A DNA stretch of 64,000 bases from CBFDBF01 sp050291465 (GTDB lineage Bacteria; Pseudomonadota; Gammaproteobacteria; Chromatiales; Chromatiaceae), in contig JBNKJV010000013.1 in assembly GCA_050291465.1 (NCBI GenBank), forward strand, positions 25,105 through 89,104, read 5' to 3'. Under the pieces are notes generated by a model that had not been told where the DNA came from, searched no databases, and saw only the letters and a list, made by a program, of their open reading frames with translations. The position numbers were made by a program, and so were the translations under genes. Below are positions 8,163 through 16,600 of the stretch, one piece after another (position 1 is the first letter of the stretch; every line of letters starts with the position of its first letter).

Positions 8163-9220
8163 AGTCCTTGGCTGAAGAGATGGAGAATCTGGAAGAGAGC
8201 GTATTGAACGCCTTGCGCCAGGTGGTGACGGAGGAGGGTGTCGATGTGGTGGCTTCCGGCCAGGTATACGATGTGGTCGCCACCGGGGGTGCGGTACGCG
8301 TACTGCTCGACCTGGAACGGATGCCGCCCGAAGCCGGAGAGTCTTTGGCGGAAGTGGTTACTTCATTGGTTGAGTCGCTGCCGGGTGTCGAGCGCGCGGT
8401 GGTAAAGCCTCGTCCTCGCTCCATCGCCGAGCGCGACACTTTGCCGGGAATCCGGCATGTGGTAGCTGTGCATAGCGGAAAGGGCGGCGTGGGTAAGTCG
8501 ACGCTAACAGTGAACCTGGCGGTTGCCCTGGCTGCACGGGGATACAGGGTGGGTTTGCTGGATGCTGATGTATACGGCCCCTCGGTGCCGACCCTGATGG
8601 GTGAAACCGCCCGCGCGGAGATGGCGGAAGGGGGTGAGCGCATGGAACCGAAGGAACGGTTCGGCGTGCGAATGATGTCCCTCGGTCTTCTGCTGCCGAA
8701 GGAGCATGCATTGATTTGGCGCGGCGCGCTCATTGACGAAGGATTACCGCAACTGTTCGAGCATGTGGACTGGGGCGAGCTGGATTTGCTGCTGCTCGAT
8801 CTGCCACCCGGGACCTCGGATGTTCATCTGGCCGTAGCACGGACGGTGGCTTTGTCCGGTGTCATTGCGGTTTCGGCACCCGGACAGGTTTCCATCGATG
8901 ATACGCGACGTGGATTGGAGATGTTCGCCGACCTGGCTGTACCCTGTCTGGGGCTGGTGGAGAACATGTCCGTTATCAGTTGTCGCAAGTGTGGTCGTAG
9001 CGCTCCACTATTCGGCAGCGGCGGCGTCGCGGAACTCTCGCGTCTGACCGGATTGCCCCTATTGGCAACCCTGCCTTTCGTGCCCGCTGTGGCAGCCGGG
9101 GCGGATGAGGGTATCCCGGCAGCTGCCAGTAACGAAGGGGTCGGCGCGCATTTTCATGAACTGGCCGAAGCCCTGGCCACGAGATTGGGTTTGCCAGCAC
9201 CCGAAGGAGTAGTGTCGTGA
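8153..9220 (+). CDS. Mrp/ApbC-type P-loop ATPase with N-terminal MIP18-like domain
   Basis: The 355-residue protein has an N-terminal domain of about 90 residues resembling MIP18/DUF59. The nucleotide-binding domain starts with the deviant Walker A SGKGGVGKST near residue 106, followed by LLDADVYGPSVP and LLLDLPPGTSD. A CxxC pair (SCRKCGRSAP) lies near residue 280; in Mrp/NBP35 proteins this site holds a bridging Fe-S cluster. The family loads or carries Fe-S clusters onto target proteins. The next gene encodes a second, shorter member, overlapping by four bases. In this context the pair probably matures the many Fe-S proteins of the island. A general housekeeping Mrp role cannot be excluded. 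Confidence 0.88.
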   Translation: MSVKSLAEEMENLEESVLNALRQVVTEEGVDVVASGQVYDVVATGGAVRVLLDLERMPPEAGESLAEVVTSLVESLPGVERAVVKPRPRSIAERDTLPGIRHVVAVHSGKGGVGKSTLTVNLAVALAARGYRVGLLDADVYGPSVPTLMGETARAEMAEGGERMEPKERFGVRMMSLGLLLPKEHALIWRGALIDEGLPQLFEHVDWGELDLLLLDLPPGTSDVHLAVARTVALSGVIAVSAPGQVSIDDTRRGLEMFADLAVPCLGLVENMSVISCRKCGRSAPLFGSGGVAELSRLTGLPLLATLPFVPAVAAGADEGIPAAASNEGVGAHFHELAEALATRLGLPAPEGVVS

Positions 9221-10146
9221 GTGGACTTCCGAAATTCCCTCTGCCGGTGAGAGGCGGAATCGGTGCAACCGCAACTGATCCATGGTATGCGGAGCCCCAG
9301 GAGCCGGTTGCAGGGATCGAAGACATCGTATTGGTGGCTAGTGGTAAAGGCGGCGTCGGAAAGTCGACTGTTACCGTCAACCTGGCCTGCGCAATGGCTC
9401 TGTCGGGAAAACGGGTCGGTATCCTGGATGCGGATCTCTATGGTCCGTCCATCGCCCGTATGTTGGGGACCGATGTGGAGTTGCTCATTGACGATGACGG
9501 GCGAACGGTTCCGGTACGGAGCCATGGGGTGTGGGCTGTCTCGGTGGCGAATGTTCTCCCACCCGAAGCGGCGCTGGTGTGGAAGGGGCCTTTGGTTGCC
9601 CAGACGCTGGTCCAGATGTTTCGCAACGTGGCCTGGCCCGACCTGGATGTTCTGCTGGTGGATTTACCGCCGGGCACCGGTGATGTGCCTCTGACCATAC
9701 TGGAACAGATCCCGGTAACCGGTACGGTACTGGTGACGACACCACAGCGTTTGTCGACAGTCGATGCAGCGCGGGGAGTGGCATTGTTTCACGATCTGGA
9801 TATCCCCGTCTTCGGCTTGGTGGAGAATATGGACCGATATATTTGCCCCTGTTGCGGCGAGGAGCAACCGCTTTTCCCGGCTGGTGCCGCCAGTGAGTTG
9901 GCAGAGCGGAAGCATGTGAAATATCTCGGGGGAATTCCTCTCGATCCAGAGGGACAGTTGCGAGCAGACGGCGGTAATCCTCTGGTGATTGCACGTCCTC
10001 ACGGGGTGGCGGCCTCCGCCTTTGCCGAACTGGCGAAAACAGTCGGCGAAGCGATCGAGCGGGAACGCAGATTCAGGCAACACGACATGGATGTCCAGGC
10101 TCGGGCGGCGCATGAAGAGTTCTGGGAAAACCTGTTGGATGACTAA
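9217..10146 (+). CDS. second Mrp/ApbC-type P-loop ATPase, lacking the MIP18-like domain
   Basis: This 309-residue protein starts with GTG inside the previous stop codon (GTGA). It has the deviant Walker A SGKGGVGKST near residue 43, LDADLYGPSIARMLG, LLVDLPPGTGDVPL near residue 150, and a CPCCGEE pair near residue 210 for cluster binding. The N-terminal MIP18-like domain of its neighbour is missing. The C-terminus carries an extra charged helix (about residues 270-309). The two paralogs may act as a heterodimer, as the eukaryotic Nbp35-Cfd1 pair does. That comparison is inference from tandem placement and domain difference. Translation is coupled to the first ATPase. Confidence 0.87.
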   Translation: MSGLPKFPLPVRGGIGATATDPWYAEPQEPVAGIEDIVLVASGKGGVGKSTVTVNLACAMALSGKRVGILDADLYGPSIARMLGTDVELLIDDDGRTVPVRSHGVWAVSVANVLPPEAALVWKGPLVAQTLVQMFRNVAWPDLDVLLVDLPPGTGDVPLTILEQIPVTGTVLVTTPQRLSTVDAARGVALFHDLDIPVFGLVENMDRYICPCCGEEQPLFPAGAASELAERKHVKYLGGIPLDPEGQLRADGGNPLVIARPHGVAASAFAELAKTVGEAIERERRFRQHDMDVQARAAHEEFWENLLDD

Positions 10147-10158
10147 AAGGCGATTACG

Positions 10159-10902
10159 ATGAGCGACAAAATCAAACTTTTTCTGGAATGGTCTGAGCAA
10201 GGGGTTGACGGTGCGGATGATATAGCCTGGATGGAGGGCGTGGACGCACTGGTGATCGATCCTCGTCGATGTGATCCGGCACAGTTCGAACGGACGGGAG
10301 TGGAGCGGGCCGTGCTTCGTAACGGTGATCCCGTGCGGGATGACTGTTGGCTGGAACGGCCGGCATGGTGGGTGTTGGATGGAGAATTGGAACAGATGGC
10401 CCGGTATCGCGATGATTATCCCGAGCTTGATTGGATACCGTGCCTCGAGGTTTCGCGGGCGCGGGTAAGTTATCGCTTTTCCGGTCCTGCCAGCGGCGAA
10501 GGATTCTCCTTTTATATGCCGGATACGGCCGCTGTCAGGGGATGGAGGATCGATGCCGCCGAAGAGTCTTTGGATGAGGTCTATGCTCGGGCGATAGAGC
10601 TGGGTTTTCCCGCCGTTTGGTTGCATTCCTCAGAGGCGGAGGCTCGCGGTAGCGGCCTGGAGCTTGATATTTTGGACAAGCTCCGAGGCGGACCGCTGGA
10701 AGTCTGGCTTTCCGGTGGGGCGACCGAGCCGAAGCATTTGCGGAACATGGCGAGATCGGGCGGCGCGGCGGCCGTGGTAGTGAACGAGAGGTTGCTGCGT
10801 GGCTGCCCCCTGAACGTTCTGCAAGAGGCTTTACTTGGGGAAGAACCTGTACCGGAAGCGGTTCCCGTACACTTCGAGCGGCGATTTGCCCCGACGGGAT
10901 AA
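10159..10902 (+). CDS. unrecognised protein, possible degenerate TIM-barrel
   Basis: I do not recognise this 247-residue protein. It is soluble, acidic, and has no signal peptide, heme motif or cysteine pair. The C-terminal part (about residues 175-215) reads LEVWLSGGATEPKHLRNMA and then GGAAAVVVNERLL, like the strand-7/strand-8 phosphate-binding turns of HisA/HisF-type barrels. The N-terminal half resembles alternating strand-helix units. This suggests a (beta/alpha)8-like fold that may bind a phosphate or small anion. It sits 12 bases after the second Mrp ATPase and 5 bases before the rhodanese-like gene, well inside the operon, so it probably serves the same pathway. No function is assigned. 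Confidence 0.7.
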   Translation: MSDKIKLFLEWSEQGVDGADDIAWMEGVDALVIDPRRCDPAQFERTGVERAVLRNGDPVRDDCWLERPAWWVLDGELEQMARYRDDYPELDWIPCLEVSRARVSYRFSGPASGEGFSFYMPDTAAVRGWRIDAAEESLDEVYARAIELGFPAVWLHSSEAEARGSGLELDILDKLRGGPLEVWLSGGATEPKHLRNMARSGGAAAVVVNERLLRGCPLNVLQEALLGEEPVPEAVPVHFERRFAPTG

Positions 10903-10907
10903 AGGTA

Positions 10908-11381
10908 GTGAAACTGAGATATGCGGTACTGATTGTTGTTCCCCTTTTTCTTCTCACACCACTGTTCGTATTCGGGGATCCGGTAAGGATATCGGCCGTA
11001 AAATTGCTGTCCTGGCTGGAAGAGGACGACCCTCCGCTGGTGTTGGATGTGCGCGGCAAGGAGCTTTACCGGGCGGGAACTCTTCCCGGGGCGCTAAACG
11101 CCGGCCGTAACCCGTTGGGATATCTTCCGGATGACAGCAAGGATCCTGTTGTTCTGGTGGTCCCGGAGGACGCGAACGTCGAGTATGTCACGGCCTGGGA
11201 GCGGCGGTTAGTGGATGCGGGTCATAAGGTATGGGTTTTCGATACCGGCATCGAGGAATGGAAAGCCGCGGGTGGAGTTGTCGAAATACACGATGTCACG
11301 TATGTCAGACCGGGGCGGGTTCCTTTTGTCATCCCGAGGGGGCTGTGTGAAGGCAATGAGCCTGCACAGACCTATGAATGA
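10908..11381 (+). CDS. exported rhodanese-fold protein lacking the catalytic cysteine
   Basis: The 157-residue product has a Sec-type signal (residues 1-23, ending near VFG) and a single rhodanese-like domain: LVLDVRGKELYRAGTLPGALN around residues 44-64 and GHKVWVFDTGIEEWKAAGG around 104-122. In active rhodaneses a Cys opens the loop after the central strand. Here the segment reads VVLVVPEDANVEY, with Pro-Glu-Asp and no Cys, so sulfur transfer by the usual persulfide route is unlikely. It may bind an anion or a partner protein in the periplasm. The start is GTG. Its stop overlaps the start of the pentaheme cytochrome gene (ATGA). Confidence 0.78.
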   Translation: MKLRYAVLIVVPLFLLTPLFVFGDPVRISAVKLLSWLEEDDPPLVLDVRGKELYRAGTLPGALNAGRNPLGYLPDDSKDPVVLVVPEDANVEYVTAWERRLVDAGHKVWVFDTGIEEWKAAGGVVEIHDVTYVRPGRVPFVIPRGLCEGNEPAQTYE

Positions 11382-12229
11382 AGTGGTCGGTTTGTCTGCC
11401 GGTGGTGTTATTGACGCTGATTGCGATCAGAGAGGTGATTTCCGCAGAATCGGAAACGGCGGAGTCCTGCATCGGCTGCCATCAGGAGACACAGGCGGAA
11501 TACAGTCACAGCCGTATGGCAATTGCGGCGCGAACCCCGGCATTTCTCGAAGAATGGCAAGGCAAGGGTAAGGACAAACGATGTCTGGAGTGTCATGCAC
11601 CCAGCGGGCAAGAGGGTGTCATTTGTATCGATTGTCATGGAGCCGGTGAACACCCCTATCCCACGCTTGAAGTACCGCAGATCTGCGCCCGTTGTCATGA
11701 TGCGCCGGGCGAGATAACCGTGCGCAGCTATCTTGATTCATCCGCCGCCAGACAGGGAAAGGATTGCCTCGACTGTCATCTGACGGGTGAGCGCACAGGC
11801 CATGACTTCAGAGGACCGTCGAGACCGGGATTTCTGAAAAAGGTCGCCCGCCTGAAACTGTCGATACGCCGGGACGAGGACGGCTATACGGCGTTGATCA
11901 GAATTAGCCACAGCGCAGGACATGCGCTCCCAGGGGGAACTACCGGTCGAGCCGTCTGGCTGGTGGTCGAAACCATCGGCAGCGACGGGAAGTCCGTCGG
12001 CAAGGAATTGTTTCGATTTGGCTGGCATCATGATACGCAAGCGGGTTGGCGGAACCAGACTCTTTCGCCGGGACCCGGGACGGTTCTCGAAGTCCCTCTA
12101 TCGAATGTGGATATCCCGGGATCAGTACAAGCAACATTGGTCTATCGCTTTTTGCCCGGTGATCTGGATCAGCCGGACCCTGATCAGGTAATTCTGGACC
12201 GGGCGCGTTTTGAATTGCCTGGAAAGTAG
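11378..12229 (+). CDS. periplasmic pentaheme cytochrome c
   Basis: The 283-residue protein has an N-terminal signal (residues 1-23) and five CxxCH heme c motifs: C31, C69, C83, C103 and C130 as first cysteines. All lie within the first 135 residues. The remaining 150 residues contain no heme motif and look beta-rich, with GHALPGGTTGRAVWLVVE near residue 180. The heme part resembles the cytochrome c554/NrfB-type multiheme fold. It closes the operon and probably shuttles electrons between the membrane complex, the monoheme cytochrome and the Mo enzyme or another periplasmic partner. Heme number and export are direct reading; the electron route is inferred. Confidence 0.88.
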   Translation: MKWSVCLPVVLLTLIAIREVISAESETAESCIGCHQETQAEYSHSRMAIAARTPAFLEEWQGKGKDKRCLECHAPSGQEGVICIDCHGAGEHPYPTLEVPQICARCHDAPGEITVRSYLDSSAARQGKDCLDCHLTGERTGHDFRGPSRPGFLKKVARLKLSIRRDEDGYTALIRISHSAGHALPGGTTGRAVWLVVETIGSDGKSVGKELFRFGWHHDTQAGWRNQTLSPGPGTVLEVPLSNVDIPGSVQATLVYRFLPGDLDQPDPDQVILDRARFELPGK

Positions 12230-12267
12230 ATGGAAATGATATTCTCTATTAGGCTATTAACAACAAT

Positions 12268-13209
12268 ATGAGTTCATTTCTGGATGGGGTGATGAGACAT
12301 TTCCGGCTGCACAATGTTTGCTGTTGCAGGTTGTTAATGGCCTTCGTTCTGTCGTTTTGCCTGGCATTTCCTTTTGGCTCCACCCTGGCTGAGGAGAAGA
12401 ATCCGGGTGGAATACGCATCGGTCTGACACCCGTGATACTGACTGATCAGACATCGTTCCTCAACGATTGGCAAGACTATTTGTCGGAACGTTTTGGCAG
12501 GCCGGTGCGGTTCGTACAGCGTCAGACCTATCGTGAAGTCGTCGAGTTATTATTAGAAGGGGATCTTGATGCCGCCTGGTTGTGTGGGTATCCCTATGTA
12601 CAGCACCGCGATGAGTTTGAACTGTTAGCGGTGCCGGTCTTCCAGGGGCAAAACACTTACCACTCTTATCTGATCGTTCCCGCATCAGATCATCAGACCC
12701 AAAGTCTGGCCGACTTGAAGGGCAAAGTCTTTGCCTATTCAGACCCCGATTCAAATTCCGGTTACCTCTACCCGCAAGTGGAATTGATACGCCTCGGATT
12801 TAAACCGAGATATTTTTTTTCCAAGACGTTTTTTACCTGGTCACACCGTAACGTGGTCAAGGCCGTAGCCGATGGCGTGGCCAATGGGGGAGCGGTTGAC
12901 AGCTATGTATGGGAGACCCTGGCGGCGAATGAGCCGGAGTTGGTCAGGCGCACCCGCGTAGTATCCGAGTCTCCCGCTTTTGGCTTCCCCCCGTTGGTTA
13001 TACGACGCAACATACCGAGAAACAAATCGGTTGAACTTCGTCACGCCTTTATCGGTATGGCAGACGACAGAGTCGGGGTGGCATTGCTGAATAGGCTCAA
13101 CCTGGATGGTTTTGTCCTGGAACCCGACTCTACCTATGACAGTATCGCGGCTGCAGCAAGACTATTGGAGGAATCCGGTGAAACTCGGGGATATCAGTTA
13201 CCGCGTTAA
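12268..13209 (+). CDS. PhnD-like periplasmic anion-binding protein, sensor component of a three-part system
   Basis: This 313-residue protein has a Sec signal (cleavage near residue 41) and the PhnD/AioX-type binding-protein fold: IRIGLTPVILTDQTSFLNDW at 49-68, GDLDAAWLCGYPYV at 98-111 and GKVFAYSDPDSNSGYLYP around 152-169. No permease or ATPase gene is nearby. Instead it overlaps a sensor kinase gene by 32 bases, the layout of AioX-AioS-AioR and ArxX-ArxS-ArxR. Cys106 is a candidate ligand by analogy with the cysteine of AioX; this is untested. The start is uncertain: ATG 12268 has no clear ribosome site, and GTG 12289 or ATG 12292 follow a GGATGGGG stretch. Confidence 0.85.
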   Translation: MSSFLDGVMRHFRLHNVCCCRLLMAFVLSFCLAFPFGSTLAEEKNPGGIRIGLTPVILTDQTSFLNDWQDYLSERFGRPVRFVQRQTYREVVELLLEGDLDAAWLCGYPYVQHRDEFELLAVPVFQGQNTYHSYLIVPASDHQTQSLADLKGKVFAYSDPDSNSGYLYPQVELIRLGFKPRYFFSKTFFTWSHRNVVKAVADGVANGGAVDSYVWETLAANEPELVRRTRVVSESPAFGFPPLVIRRNIPRNKSVELRHAFIGMADDRVGVALLNRLNLDGFVLEPDSTYDSIAAAARLLEESGETRGYQLPR

Positions 13210-14629
13210 GGTCCCTTTGATCATGACGGCGGTGATCCTGATCACCGTCAGCGTGGTTACTTTAGCCCTTACTTGGCGTGCGTATGAGGACCTTCGGCGG
13301 GATGTATTTCACAATGCCGTAGAGATTGGCAGCGTTTTATCCAATAGTTTGCCCAACACCATGTTGCACGACGATCTTTGGAGTGCCTATCGTCTGGTGC
13401 AGGCGGCGGAGGGATGGGGTGATAAAGCGTCGTCACGATTATTGGCTGTGGTCGATAGGGATGGACAGATCTATGTCTCCAATAAACCGAAAGAGCTGCC
13501 GGTGACGACGCCACTTCGGAGTCATGGCGCGGAGCTTGCCCGGGTCGAGGCCGAGGTGTTGCGTCTGACCGGAAATCTGAACCCGCGTCCTTATGAGTAT
13601 CCGGGAGATCAGCGGCTATATGTCATTCTGCCGATGTTAAGCGATGGGGTGGCGATCGGTACCCTGATCGTGGGCTATGACCGGTCTCTGTTTTTGCCCC
13701 GATTTAACGCTATCGTCAAACGCGTAATCTATTCCGCGCTCGCTGTGACGGCCCTGCTGTTGCCCCTCGGCTGGTATTTTGGCAGTCGTATGGTGACCCC
13801 CTTGGGACAATTGGCCAATTGTATGGGAAAGGTGGGAAGGCTCGAACCGGGGCAGATTCACTGTACCTTGCGTCAGGGAAATGATGAGATCGGCAGATTA
13901 GGCGTCAGTTTCCAGAAAATGTTGGGCGAGCTGGTGGAGAAGGAGCAGATGGAGAAGAAGATGCTGGCTTCGGAACGCCTGGCAGCGGTCGGGCGGTTGG
14001 CGGCCGGTGTGGCTCACGAGATCAATAATCCACTCGGGGGGATGCTGAACGCACTCAACACCTTCAGGCGCTACAGCGATACCGACGATCTGGGCCGGGA
14101 GACTCTGGCATTGTTGGAACGCGGCTTGCACCAGATTCGTGAAACGGTCGCTGCGCTTCTGGTTGAGGCCAGTCCGAAGAGCCATCAGCTGACAGCCAAT
14201 GATATTGATGATGTAAGAACACTTCTGTTGTCCGATATCAATCGTAAGCAGATCAGGCTGGATTGGAGAAACGAGATTGATAATCCCGTCCCCCTGCCGT
14301 CCACCCCGATTCGGCAGATCCTGATTAATCTGTCATTTAATGCCGTGCAGGCAACGGAGGAACAGGGGGTGATCGAGTGCCGGGTCGGCGCAGATAATGA
14401 TACATTTTCGATGATTGTGCGGAACGAAGGAGCTGAAATACCAAAGGAACAGCTAAGCCGCTTATTCGAGCCGTTTACCGAAAATGCCGTTGGAAACGGT
14501 CTGGGACTTTGGGTAACCTATCAACTGATTCAGCAACTGAAGGGTCGTATCGAGGTCCAACATGACAAGGGCAGGACGACTTTTACCGTAGATCTGCCGA
14601 TTGCTGGAAACGAGGAGAAAATCGAATGA
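13178..14629 (+). CDS. membrane sensor histidine kinase
   Basis: The 483-residue kinase has a first transmembrane helix (about residues 13-34), a periplasmic domain of roughly 145 residues, a second helix (about 180-200), a HAMP linker, a HisKA domain with HEINNPLGG around residue 285, and an HATPase domain with NLSFNAVQATEE and GNGLGLWVTYQL. The GTG at 13178 is chosen because GGAGG at 13167-13171 lies six bases upstream; this places the start inside the end of the binding-protein gene. It probably receives a periplasmic signal from that protein and phosphorylates the response regulator whose gene overlaps its stop (ATGA). Confidence 0.92.
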   Translation: MKLGDISYRVKVPLIMTAVILITVSVVTLALTWRAYEDLRRDVFHNAVEIGSVLSNSLPNTMLHDDLWSAYRLVQAAEGWGDKASSRLLAVVDRDGQIYVSNKPKELPVTTPLRSHGAELARVEAEVLRLTGNLNPRPYEYPGDQRLYVILPMLSDGVAIGTLIVGYDRSLFLPRFNAIVKRVIYSALAVTALLLPLGWYFGSRMVTPLGQLANCMGKVGRLEPGQIHCTLRQGNDEIGRLGVSFQKMLGELVEKEQMEKKMLASERLAAVGRLAAGVAHEINNPLGGMLNALNTFRRYSDTDDLGRETLALLERGLHQIRETVAALLVEASPKSHQLTANDIDDVRTLLLSDINRKQIRLDWRNEIDNPVPLPSTPIRQILINLSFNAVQATEEQGVIECRVGADNDTFSMIVRNEGAEIPKEQLSRLFEPFTENAVGNGLGLWVTYQLIQQLKGRIEVQHDKGRTTFTVDLPIAGNEEKIE

Positions 14630-15945
14630 TACAAGGTCTTTGTCTGGTCGAGGACGACGATATCATGCGGGCCTCACTCTGCCAACGGTTCAAACTTGAG
14701 CATATTCCCTGCGACTGTTTTAACAACGGGACGGAAGCGCTTTCTTCTCTGACTTCACGCTCCTATGCCGCTCTGATTTCCGATATTCGTCTTCCGGATC
14801 TGGATGGCGAGGTGTTGTATGGCGAACTTCTGCAAAGCGGACAATCACCTCCACCCACCGTGTTTATTACAGGTTATGGCACGGTGGATCAGGCGGTACG
14901 CCTGCTTAAGCTCGGTGCGAATGATTACATTACAAAGCCGTTTGATATCGATGAGTTATTGGCCAAGTTGCGGCAGCTTGCTCCTTTGTTATTTGGAGAG
15001 TTGGAGGATGTCGGGGACGACTTGGGAGTTTCACCGCAGATGCGCAAAGTGGGGGCCATGCTTAACCGCTTTGCGGATCATAAGGTCGATGTATTAATCA
15101 CGGGGGAGACGGGTGTAGGAAAGGAGTATGCTGCGCGCTACCTGGCGTCGTGCATTGACGAAGGCGGGCAGAAACCATTCATCGCCCTGAACTGTGCGGC
15201 CTTACCGGAGGACCTGCTGGAGGCGGAGTTGTTTGGTCACGAAAAGGGGGCCTTCACAGGGGCCACCCGCATGCGCCGAGGGGTGTTCGAGCAGGCGCAC
15301 GGCGGCATCCTCTTTCTTGATGAGGTTGGTGAGACCTCGCCGAGAATGCAGGCCAAGCTGCTGCGTACGATCCAGGAACGCGTGGTACAACGCGTCGGTA
15401 GTGAAGAGAATATTCCGGTAGATGTGCGTCTTATATATGCGACCAATCGTGATCTGAAAGAGATGGTCTCGCAAGGGAGCTTTCGCGAGGATCTCTACTT
15501 TCGAATCAATGTGGCCCATGTCCATATCCCCCCCTTACGGGAACGTAAGGAGGATGTCGGATGGCTGGCCCGTAAACTCGTGGAGCAATTCGCTCGTACG
15601 CAAGGGAAGAGACGATTACTGCTGCCCGTTACCGAGCGTTATCTGGAGCAGCAGCATTGGACCGGCAACCTGCGCGAGTTGGCGAATTCCGTCGAACGTG
15701 CATGTATTCTGGCGCCTCAAGAGATATTGGGTCCGGGGGATTTCGCCGGAGGCGAAGAGGGCGATACCGATGCCGGGGAACGCCTGCAGCTCAAAGATGC
15801 GATGGAGCGTTATGAAAAAAGTCTGTTGTATGAGGCTCTGGAGCTGCATCAATGGCGAGTTGTGGAAACGGCGCAAAGCTTGGGGATAAGTCGAAAGAGT
15901 TTGTGGGAGAAGATGCGGCGTCACAAAATAGAATCACCTCAATAA
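14626..15945 (+). CDS. NtrC-family sigma54-dependent response regulator
   Basis: The 439-residue regulator has a receiver domain (phospho-acceptor Asp53, conserved Lys104), an AAA+ domain with Walker A GETGVGKE at 160-167, the sigma54-contacting GAFTGA at 208-213 and Walker B ILFLDE near 228-233, and a C-terminal Fis-type helix-turn-helix (VVETAQSLGISRKSLWEKM). It therefore activates sigma54 promoters. It is translationally coupled to the kinase gene. The likely targets are the molybdoenzyme and cytochrome operons of this island, but I found no convincing -24/-12 promoter inside the window; the promoter of the B-C-A operon lies left of position 1. Confidence 0.94.
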   Translation: MIQGLCLVEDDDIMRASLCQRFKLEHIPCDCFNNGTEALSSLTSRSYAALISDIRLPDLDGEVLYGELLQSGQSPPPTVFITGYGTVDQAVRLLKLGANDYITKPFDIDELLAKLRQLAPLLFGELEDVGDDLGVSPQMRKVGAMLNRFADHKVDVLITGETGVGKEYAARYLASCIDEGGQKPFIALNCAALPEDLLEAELFGHEKGAFTGATRMRRGVFEQAHGGILFLDEVGETSPRMQAKLLRTIQERVVQRVGSEENIPVDVRLIYATNRDLKEMVSQGSFREDLYFRINVAHVHIPPLRERKEDVGWLARKLVEQFARTQGKRRLLLPVTERYLEQQHWTGNLRELANSVERACILAPQEILGPGDFAGGEEGDTDAGERLQLKDAMERYEKSLLYEALELHQWRVVETAQSLGISRKSLWEKMRRHKIESPQ

Positions 15946-16174
15946 GAACAAGTGCCATATTAGAGCACTGAATATTTCCGGCCAAGCCGGGACAAAAATT
16001 GAGCCTGCCTTTGTTTCTTTAACTATAAAGAACCACTTTTTTTATGTGCGATGGGTCACAAATATTGGATGTCCCTGCATCATTACTTTGGCGCAGAGTA
16101 TAGAAATATACCTAACCACATATTCAGGCCGTTCCAATCATTAGAAAGGTTCCAAAACGCGGGGGGCAAGTCGT

Positions 16175-16462
16175 ATGGATTACGAAGGATCTCAGCATGG
16201 CGGTGGAGTCCTCGCGGCCATAAAGAACGCAATAAAAGAATATGAGGGGATGCAGGATTTTCTTACAAGAATGCGTGCTCTTGGGTTCGAACTTGTTTCC
16301 AACGATATAACCGGCGCCACGTTGTCTGGGCCTGAAGGGAACATAATGTTTGCGGTACTGCCGTTCTTTGACCCCGATAGAATCTTCACCTTGGTCGTGC
16401 AGTTGGGTGATGACGACCCGCAGACGCTCGTATCCGAAGGGGGGGTTGTAGTGACTGATTGA
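16175..16462 (+). CDS. small hypothetical protein
   Basis: I do not recognise this 95-residue protein. It is acidic and soluble, with no signal peptide, cysteine or membrane segment. The middle part (ELVSNDITGATLSGPEGN) looks like a short beta-rich domain. A G-rich stretch (16158-16164) lies about ten bases before the ATG and could act as a weak ribosome site. It stands alone after the response regulator, about 230 bases downstream, and about 140 bases before another unknown gene. It is supported mainly by its fair coding look and position between genes on the same strand. Confidence 0.55.
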   Translation: MDYEGSQHGGGVLAAIKNAIKEYEGMQDFLTRMRALGFELVSNDITGATLSGPEGNIMFAVLPFFDPDRIFTLVVQLGDDDPQTLVSEGGVVVTD

Positions 16463-16600
16463 ATCCGGGGCGCGGTATATTTCCGGGGTGCAACACTCCC
16501 GGCCAGGCACCTCTCCCATAACCGGCATTTGTGATAAGTGTGCTTGGACCTGGCAGTCAGAGAAAATAACCAATAAGAAATGGAATAGGAGGATGTCCCA

